Assembly: GCA_922989275.2 (NCBI GenBank)
Contig: OV277858.1
Coordinates: 13,105,027 to 13,169,026, forward strand
Direction of reading: 5' to 3'
Source: Gari tellinella
Taxonomy: Eukaryota; Mollusca; Bivalvia; Cardiida; Psammobiidae
DNA: 64,000 bases
Shown in pieces: positions 55,845-64,000 of this stretch. The position numbers and the translations under genes are program-made. Below the pieces are notes generated by a model that saw nothing but the letters and a program-made list of their open reading frames with translations, did not search any database and was not told the origin of the DNA. Each line of letters opens with the position of its first letter. Positions within the stretch are counted from its first letter, which is position 1.

Positions 55845-57155
55845 AGAACGTTGTTAGACTCACGCGACGAGTTGGGCCGGAGCCCAAACAAGGATATTCC
55901 ACGAGTAGATTACGATATTTACATAATGGCTTTATGTCATTCCCTGATCGCAAGTTATGTGACAAAAATATATATGTCTTTTGGTATTTATTAAAGCACT
56001 AGTTGGCAAAGGCATTGTGTGTGTGTATATATATATTAAAAAGAAAATGCAAAGGTCCAATGATAGTCGGGTCCGGTATAAGTCTAAATAGTTTAAAGTG
56101 TCTACACCAACATTTCTAATGAATTAGGGCTAGACGCTAGACAATGTTGGCTTGACCAGTCTTCCTCCCTTATACACAAACGATTTAATAAAAATATCAT
56201 CTAACAAGGCTTAAAACAATACCAGAAAATAACATTTTTAGTTTAACAGCGTAATATACAACTAAATTGGAGGCATAGGCATGGGTACAAAATGTCCTTC
56301 AACTTACGTTACCCTTGTATTAAGTTACCTAGTAAAAAAACCTTATCAACAAGTATCAGAAATGTACGAATCTCCACACACAAATTACGTTAAAGAGAAC
56401 TGGGAACGCTTTCTAGATGACTGTTAATAATTTGGTCCAATTTGTAACCGAGTAAGATTAATTTCACAAAATCCTAAGTAATTAACACAAAGTTCTACAA
56501 TTTACTTTACAATGTGCAGAGAATAAAACAATTATTATTATGTTTTTCGAGAGTGATCTCAACTTTACGAATTATCGTCTGTAGTATTTAATTGTTCTGC
56601 GGCATTGATTTAACTGAAAGCAAAATATCATATAATCAAAACGAACAAATAGTTTATCATCTCAGTAGTTTGGAAACTAACATTTATGTAATAGAACGTA
56701 CATAACGGCATAAAGAATACTAACCTATTTATCAGCAAGAGCTGTCAGATTAGAATGAGACGTGGCTTTACCATACAATAAGTAATGTACAGAGATACAA
56801 TACACCGCTGTACAGCCATGGGTGTATAATTGTCGACTGCTTTCGGTGTGTAGCTTGTGCAGTTTTCATATGATTAGACTTAGTATATACTTAATAAAAC
56901 TAATAATGTTCCTGCCTTCCTTGGAACTGTCAGAACGAAATACAATTAACAGTTTAGTACAGAATAATACACGAAAAACGGAAACCAAGATCAGCCTCAA
57001 AATAGACAAAATATCGAAAGGTCACGTACAACTGAAGATTAAACGCAATTGCAATAGCAAGACGACGGTTCCGACATTGATCTGTCAATACCAACTACAA
57101 AAACGGGCGCTCCAGACTAAGATTTAAATAATAATAAACATAATTTACAAAAGGA
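55845..57155. other. No feature identified
   Basis: AT-rich sequence. The 101-codon frame at 56,822-57,127 lies directly before a LINE endonuclease fragment and may be degraded sequence of the same element, but nothing in it identifies it. Confidence 0.35.
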
Positions 57156-57159
57156 GAAG

Positions 57160-57545
57160 TTGACATTACGATGTGCTTTATTGACTTACCAGGGTCTAGT
57201 TACAAAAATAACACATACTCTTAAAAGTGCTGGATTTCAATACATTTTAACAATAATGATTTTATTGTACTTACTGAAACGTTATCAGAAACACTGAGTG
57301 ATGAATGTGTATTACATAGACAAGAAAACAAGGTGAACAGTACGCGAAACATAGGCGGGCTAATACTTTATATGTGACAAAAGTACGTTTTCGCAAAAAC
57401 GCCCTTGTATTTAATTTGCAAGACGATATTTATGAACAAAAAAGCGGGTTACTTTTGTTAATGAAATATGATTTGTTTATATGTTTATGTTACGGTATTC
57501 CGCATGAAAGCAGCCATCAAGTGTTACCTGAAAAAAACATGTTTG
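57160..57545 (+). pseudogene. LINE apurinic-type endonuclease fragment
   Basis: The fragment reads QGLVTKITHTL (start of the domain); then, after a shift, NNDFIVLTETLSE with the catalytic Glu of the 'LTET' box; TRNIGGLILYM, the R-x-GG-(V/L) block; and, in another frame, GLLLLMKYDLFICLCYGIPH, the 'D.(Y/F).C..Y.P' block. Order and spacing fit the first half of an APE endonuclease of the CR1/RTE/L1 kind. Frameshifts and a stop show it is dead, and the RT is absent. Confidence 0.65.
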
Positions 57546-57549
57546 ATTG

Positions 57550-58285
57550 ATTAATATAATTTGTTGTGTATGTAGAGTCTTAAGTGTAGGATTATTGTCA
57601 TATGCTTATATGTGACCCGCAACGTGAAAAGGTCCCTTTTGGGAAAACAAATGTAGAAACATTTTTCTTGTATCAAAAAAAGGCAATCATTTTGTTGAAA
57701 TACTTACCTAAACGTCAAATGTTCGACTTTAATTACCCCACCTATGACTTTTAACCTGGCACTTCAAATATCTTGATATATCTATTGATAAAAGAAATGT
57801 GCTTAAATTATGGAAGTTAAAATGAAACATTAAACACGACATGTTGTACCTAAAGTGATGAACAATTCTTACATATTTCTAAATGTAACATTTACTTTTT
57901 AATATTTGTATAACATTTTAATTTACCTCACTCACCCAATTTAACATAGGGAAGTAGAAGTATTGCACTTGTGACTAAACATTTTAGAACACGCCCCTTG
58001 AATTTATGGTGATACGTTTAGCAATAGATTAATGACATACTTATGTACTAAGAAAAAAATGAAATTCGGCACAACGGTGGGAGGGTAACGATGACGTCAC
58101 TGTTAAATGTGAACAATGTCATGTGGCTATTGGTATGAAATATATAAAAAAACAATATCGACATCAAACTATAACCATTTGTTTACGAAAAGTCACAGTT
58201 TTGAAATAAATATAGCATCAATTCAATGTCATTGTCCATATTACATTTATTGCTGTGAAATGTTCCGTCGTCATTGTTCTTCCAT
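57550..58285. other. No feature identified
   Basis: AT-rich sequence without recognisable repeat ends or coding potential. Confidence 0.35.
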
Positions 58286-58294
58286 AAAGTGGTT

Positions 58295-58420
58295 TGGCAG
58301 ACGTGATCCAATGCCAACAAACTCGAATGCGATACCACTGGTCGTGAGTTTGATTCACGGACGGACCAAGTCCTTCGGATGATACTTCATAAATCGAGGT
58401 CCGAGATTTAAAAGAACCAG
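58295..58420 (+). repeat. SINE fragment, 'agtccttcggatga' type
   Basis: 'ggtcgtgagtttgattcacg' resembles a tRNA B-box region and is followed by 'aagtccttcggatgatactt' and 'ataaatcgaggtccgaga', a phrase I know from aquatic-animal SINEs. The same parts occur inverted at 59,165-59,250. Confidence 0.65.
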
Positions 58421-59164
58421 ATAACTTAGTCAATAATAAGAGTAGTGCATCGCGCCCGGGTTTTCTGTATCCGCTCCCCTCTCTCTTGGGTGTCCAATTG
58501 ACCCATATATGATATAAATGGACGTACAAAAACAACCCGAACCAAACCTTCTTACTGTTGTAACGGAGTTCATGGTAGAGGGTTGCAGGCATCACCTATC
58601 AAACGCTACATCCATATGATAAAAAACAAGGTTAACTTCACTGTTGTTGGCATATACAAATATAATATCCATTCAATAATCAACTTTCGAATAACATCAA
58701 TGCTGTATGCCCCATTTGTAAGAATTATCGTTCATTGTATTGTGTCAAAAAGCATGTATCTTGATCAGAAATCGAATGACTCGGCTCCTGATCTCGCTCA
58801 ATTTTTGTTTTACATGCTGGATTGATTGAGAATTAATCGTGATTGTGCAAGAGGAATTTGGTTGAAAGTTTGGTTCTAGCTTAGCAACAAAATAGTTTGC
58901 GTCAGATCGATCTGGTTCATTGATGTTAACATACTAGTTTTCTATGACTGCTGTGTTTTCAGTAAAGGGTATAATCCCTTCACTGCCATGCACAATATAG
59001 AGCGTGTTCAATATCTTGTCTAGTTTGCGCATACTTATTACACTGTAAGCTTCATCGCCAAAAAATAATTTCATAATTACATGTATATTAAATGAAGGAA
59101 TGTACAATGTACAAGTGTAAACAGCTAGCACTAAAAGTAGACGCCGATTTCCATGCCCTACACT

Positions 59165-59250
59165 TACTAGCAATGATACGTAGGACCCCGGTTTATAAAG
59201 TGTCATCCGAAGGACTTAGTCAGATAGGCTATCAAATCGAACTCACGACC
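59165..59250 (-). repeat. SINE fragment, 'agtccttcggatga' type, inverted
   Basis: The reverse complement reads 'ggtcgtgagttcgatttgat', then 'taagtccttcggatgacact' and 'ttataaaccggggtcc'. It belongs to the same family as 58,295-58,420, and the head beyond the B box is missing. Confidence 0.65.
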
Positions 59251-59349
59251 CCCTATCCGGTTTGGCATAATAAAGTATTCACAAAGATAATAACGCATTT
59301 AACGATAATTCCGGTAGTAAACATCACTTGGAAAAGCTGTTTTAAATAT

Positions 59350-60180
59350 AAACGCCCTTTTAATCGATTTGTCATTGTTGCGTGTTGTAATGCTACACGC
59401 AGTAAAACACGGATTCTGGTCGGGATTCAACCCAATTTGACATAAAATGACAAACAGATGTATGTTCAATCTGGAGATGAGTATGCAGGGCAATATAATT
59501 AAATTACCATTGAAACGGACGGCAACTTCAAATTGTGTACATGAAACTTTGCCCCGAGGGACACCGAATCATTTTACCATGGCAAGTATGCGTTTTAACT
59601 CTTTTAGAATTGATGTTGGCATGTATTTAATCAAAAAAGCGAATCAAAGCTTAACATAAAAATAAGACAAGACAACAAGTTAAATGTGTTATAGCATACA
59701 CGTATAGCTCTGTATTGATAAGGTCGCTTTTGTACATAAACAGCTAATCTTGGGGTAGCATCCGGTGTAGAATGACTCTATTGTAAGGCGACGATAATAC
59801 ATCTATGACACTTCGCTTACAGGGTCACACAGCTTTATCATGCTGAAACATATCATTGTCCTAAAATATGATATTATTTTCCTTAGAAATTATCCTGTTT
59901 GCGACAGTTTTGAAACAAATCGCTGCACATAAAAATAAGTAATTAGCTGCATTGCCCTGTTACATACTAGTCCTATATTCCTATAATACACCCGAATGAC
60001 ACTGTACAAACACATTGGTTACTTAAGCGTATCAAAAGCAGACGATGGGATAGTTATTCTATTTCACTGTATACAATTTGCCTTTGCCAATGACCTTTAG
60101 CATGATACACACTATTCGTCCACATTAACTGGAAAGGCATTCATAAAAGCGTTCAAATAAAAAGTGTAAACTGCTGAAAA
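59350..60180 (+). repeat. R1 family copy 3
   Basis: Collinear with copies 1 and 2 ('aacacggattctggtcggga', 'gaaactttgccccgaggg', 'gatgttggcatgtatttaat', 'gtaaactgctgaaaagc'). It is shortened internally around 59,900-60,000 relative to copies 1 and 2. It runs straight into the satellite that follows. Confidence 0.85.
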
Positions 60181-60195
60181 GCTTTTTTGTCCAAT

Positions 60196-62590
60196 CCGAA
60201 CATGGTTTTGCTTAATGCGTATGAGTGTTGGATTATTAGCAGTGTGGACCCAGATCATTCGACCTTGAGTAAGGTCGAGTCATTTGGAGCTCAACTGTTA
60301 CATACAACACATAGTACGTTTAACTATATGCTTGGTATTGCAGACTTTTGCATGGTGTTGCTTATTGTATATGATTGTTGGATTCTTAACAGTGTAGACC
60401 CAGAGCATTCGACCTTGAGAAAGGTCGAGTCACCTGAAACTCCACTGTTACACTCACTCATTATTACGTATAACTATATACATTTATTGCAAACATTTAC
60501 AGGGTGTTGCTCATTGTAAATAATAGGTGGATTATTAACAGTGTAGACCCAGATCATTCGACTTGAGAATGGTCGAGTCAACTTGAGAGCTCCATTGTTA
60601 CATACAATCATTGTACGTATAACTATATAATTTGTATTGCAAACCTTCAAATGGTGTTGCTTATTGTATATGATTGTTGAATTATTAGCAGTGTAGACCC
60701 AGATCTTTCGACATTCAGAAAGGCGTGTTACCTGGATAGTTCCACTGTAACATACAACACAAAGTACGTTTATCTATATGATTGGTATAGCAGACCTTTA
60801 CATGGTGTTGCTTCTTGTATATGATGAGTAGATTCCTAGCAGTGTAGACCCAGATCATTCCACATTGAGAAAGGTCGAGTGCCCAAGAGCTCCACTGTTA
60901 CATACAACACATGAAACGTTTAATTATATGATATGTATTGAAGACCCCTCCATAGTGTTGCTTTTTTATATGATTGGTGAATCTTTAACAGTGTAGACTC
61001 AGATTATTCTACCTTGAGAAAGGTCGAGTTACCTGGAGCTTCATTGTAACACACAACGCAAACTACCTATAACTATATGATTTGTATGCCAAAACTCTAC
61101 ATAGTGTTGCTTACTGTAATTGATCGGTCGATCTTTAACAGTGTAGACCTAGATCAATCGACCTTGAAAAAGGTCGAGTTACCTTGAGAGTTCCACTGTT
61201 ACATACAACACATAGTACGTATATCTATAGCATTTATATTGCAAACTTTTACATAGTCTTGCTTATTGTAAATGATTGTTTGATATTCGGCAGTGTAGAC
61301 CCGTATCATTTGACATTCAGAAAGGTCGAGTCATTTGGAGCTTAATTGTTACATACAACACATAGTACGTTTAACTATATGAGTGGAAGTGGGCAGCCCT
61401 TTACATAGCGTTGCTTATTGCATATTAACGTTGAATTATTAACAGTGTAGATCCAGATCATTCGACCATGATAAAGGTCGAGATACCTTGGTCTGAACTG
61501 TTACACACAACAACAAGTGCGTATAACTATATGATTGGTATTGCTTACCTTTTGCTTATTGTAAATGAGTGTTGGATTCTGAGAGGTATAGAACCAGATC
61601 ATTCGACCTTGAGAAAAGGTTGGATTTACTGGAGCTCCACGGTTACACACAGCAAATAGTTTGTAAAACTATAGTATTGGTATGGAAAATGTGCTGCCTA
61701 TTGTTCAGGCATGTTGAATTTTTATCAGTGTAGTCCCAGATCATTCGACCTTGAGAAAGGTCGGTTACCTCGAGCGCCACTGTTACACACAACAGATAGT
61801 ACGTATAATTATATGATTTGTTTTGCAAACCTTTGTTTATTATAAAGGACTGTTGGATTTTTGACAATGCATACCAAGATCCTTCGACCTTAAGAAAGTT
61901 CGAGTAACCTGGAGCTACACTGTTAAACACAACAGATAGCACATATAACCACATGATTGGTATTGCAAATCTCTACATGGTGTTGCCTATTGAAAATGAT
62001 TGGTGGATTCTTAACGGTGTAGACCCAGATCACTCGACCTCGTTAAAGGTCGGGTTAACTGGAGCTCTACTGTTACTAACAAGAAATAACGCTTATAACT
62101 ATATGATTGATAGTGCACACCTACATGGTGTTGCTTACTGTAAATGGTTGTCTGATTTTAACAGTGTAGACCCAGATCATTCGACCTTGAGAAAGGTCGA
62201 GTCACCTGGAGAGCTCCACTGTTACATACAATCATTGTACGTATAACTATATAATTTGTATTGCAAAATTTCACATGGTGTTGCTTTTTGTCCACTGCTA
62301 CACACATTAACTATTACATATAACTATATAATTGGCTTAGCATGATTTTACGAGGTGTTGCTTATTGCAAATGATGTTTGAATTCTTAACAGTGTAGACC
62401 CAGCTCATTCGACCTTTAGAAAGTTCTGATTACCTGGAGTTGTACAAAGCAATTAGTATGTATAATAATGAAATAGGTCTTGCAAGACTTTACATGGTGT
62501 GATCTATTGTAAACAATTGTTGGATTCCTAATAGTGTAGACTCAGATCATTCGACCTTGAGAGAGGTCGGGTTACCTCGAACGCAACTAA
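60196..62590 (+). repeat. ~150-bp satellite, about 16 units, with a conserved hairpin
   Basis: Each unit has 'atggtgttgcttattgta', 'ttggattcttaacagtgtag', 'acccagatcattcgacctt', then the hairpin CGACCTT-GAGA-AAGGTCG, 'gagctccactgttacatac' and 'gtacgtataactatatgatt'. Unit starts fall every 140-160 bp. Open frames in it (for example 60,187-60,519) come from the repeat and are not genes. Confidence 0.92.
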
Positions 62591-62739
62591 TAGTCACAGT
62601 AATTAGTATGTTTTATATTTATCAATCTGCTTTACGTTTCTCTGGCTGCTACTTTATGATGTAGATGAGCATTCATGTTATGCTTTGTTCTTGATAAATT
62701 ATGAACACTATTTACATATTATATCTCTCAATACCCAAG

Positions 62740-63760
62740 GGTTCTAAATCAGTGGCTGATACAACAGAAAATAGACATTGCTTATCTGCAAGAAACCCAT
62801 TTTTCAAACGATTTAATTGATAATGTCGCGAACTATTTTATAGGTTGAAATCTTTATCATTCGTTTAAGTCATCAAATAGTAGAGATGTTTCGCTCCTTA
62901 TGCACAAATACTTATACCTAACAGTTACTGATTTAAAACATGATAACGAGGGAAGACACATCTTTATGAATGTAAATACTGGCGATAGTACTTTTTCGAT
63001 TCTAAATATTTATGCACCGAACGATATAATATTAAAACATATTTTTAGACAGTAGCTGTACAATACTGAAATAACATGTATTAGGTTAAAAACATTTGGT
63101 TGTGATTTTAATGACGTTAACAGTTTAAGAGACAGGGTATCCTTCTCGAAGAAGCAACAAAAGATAAATCAATCATTAACTCAATTAAAACATAAAAATG
63201 TTCTTACTGCTATTTTGAGATACGAACATGATGATTTAAATCAATTCACATAGCGACGGGAAAATAATAGAAATTCCTACTGCATAAAAAATAATCGAAG
63301 AGTTTGGGAAACATTTTGGGGTTAAAATGGAACAGACATAAAACGGAAGGTCTTTAAATCGACAAACTTAAAACTTATACTGAATTGATAATAAATGATA
63401 TTAAATTCATCCCGATAGTAAAGGCACTTGGTGTATACTTTTGAAGTGAGAAAACTGCTTGTAGATATATCAACTGGCGAACACAATTGGAGCATATCAA
63501 AAAGTAATCAATTGTTGGAATCAAAGAAAATGTACGTGTTTTGGACAGATAAACTGTTATAAAATTTAAACTCTACCAATCCCAAATAATATTTTAAAAT
63601 AACTAAACTCCATGTGTTTCTCCTTTTTTAGAAGTAATAAGAGTGAACAAATCAGAATAAATACCCTAATAGGAAATAAAAATGACGGTGGTTTTTAGGT
63701 CCCAGACATAGAGATTTACTCAAAAACATTAAAACTTAAATGGTTAAAAACTCTTAGTGT
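62740..63760 (+). pseudogene. L1/Tx1-like LINE fragment: endonuclease and RT C-terminal pieces
   Basis: Endonuclease: IDIAYLQETHFS with the catalytic Glu at about 62,780; GRHIFMNVNTGDSTF; ILNIYAPND; CDFND near 63,100 (usually GGDFN). After a large deletion come RT pieces: a K-TEG-L-like block at about 63,335, IKFIPIVKALGVYF near 63,410, LEHIKK, and RINTLIGNKNDGGF then VPDIEIYSKTLKLKWL near 63,650-63,750, the post-RT block of L1/Tx1 elements. Stops and frameshifts are frequent. It is dead. Confidence 0.75.
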
Positions 63761-64000
63761 TTGATCTACTCTTTCAGCCAATCAGCAAGCCTCAACAAAT
63801 CAAAAGTTCGCTCGATTTGTTTATTAAGTATTCGGGATTTAACGAGATTTGGCAATTTAATTATAAAGTGTGCGATATTTCGATTTAGATGTTAGAAAGC
63901 ATTGCGCATGTGTTAATATTTCGGTCAACTCCGCCCACGGCGTGCCTTTTAGGCTTCAAGGAAAATCCCTTACGCAGCGAGTGCATATAATTATACATGT
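63761..64000. other. No feature identified
   Basis: AT-rich tail of the window. The LINE fragment fades out at about 63,760 and the rest is uncharacterised. Confidence 0.35.

Noticed and set aside
59092..59445. 117-codon + frame.
   Set aside because: It overlaps an inverted SINE fragment and the start of R1 and has no motif.
60187..62246. Four open frames of 63-110 codons with repeated 'DPDHSTL.KVES' motifs, suggesting a repeat protein.
   Set aside because: They are the 150-bp satellite in phase (a multiple of three in some spacings only). Frames are interrupted in most units.

Overview
This is animal nuclear DNA, most likely from a bivalve mollusc. It is AT-rich and has no operons, no long host ORFs and no ribosome-binding-site logic. 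Its dispersed repeats are of kinds I associate with clam and mussel genomes: repeats starting AGCTCACCTG with a terminal hairpin, repeats starting TATGCCCCCGGCAT, and tRNA-derived SINEs. The species call is recognition from memory, not a search. No complete host gene is visible. Nearly everything that can be identified is mobile DNA, much of it nested.

Layout. 0-10 kb: a C-rich minisatellite (about 25 units), a TIR element with a 5-bp target duplication, an AGCTCACC element with an internal 145-bp array, and three short + strand segments (near 3.5, 6.7 and 9.8 kb) that look like exons of one unidentified gene. 10-16 kb: several repeat families joined end to end, a 130-bp MITE, and a minus-strand SINE with an 11-bp target duplication. 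17.5-27.3 kb: the 3' end of a reverse-transcriptase element with a 170-codon open frame, a ~160-bp satellite that changes orientation, a broken zinc-finger fragment and a degraded BEL/Pao retrotransposon. 28.6-34 kb: a 2.5-kb fold-back element with tRNA-like sequence in both arms, and a second copy of its arm split by a TTAA-inserted, piggyBac-like MITE. 34-40 kb: a Penelope-like fragment with a GIY-YIG domain, a SINE and a mariner with TA-flanked TIRs.

41-56 kb holds two inverted copies of an unrecognised repeat about 10 kb apart. The right copy carries an open frame of about 175 codons and is interrupted by a Tc1-type DD34E transposon. The left copy still shows the empty site. Between the copies lie an unidentified broken frame, a LINE fragment, nested palindromes, a long inverted-repeat element and a degraded Crypton-like tyrosine recombinase. 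56-64 kb: a LINE endonuclease fragment, SINE pieces, a third copy of the 1-kb family 'R1', a ~150-bp satellite (about 16 units) with a conserved hairpin, and an L1/Tx1-like LINE fragment.

These parts do not form a pathway. The window is best read as a record of successive insertions into intronic or intergenic DNA. Two insertions (Tc1 and the piggyBac-like MITE) can be proved within the window because a paralogous empty site is also present.
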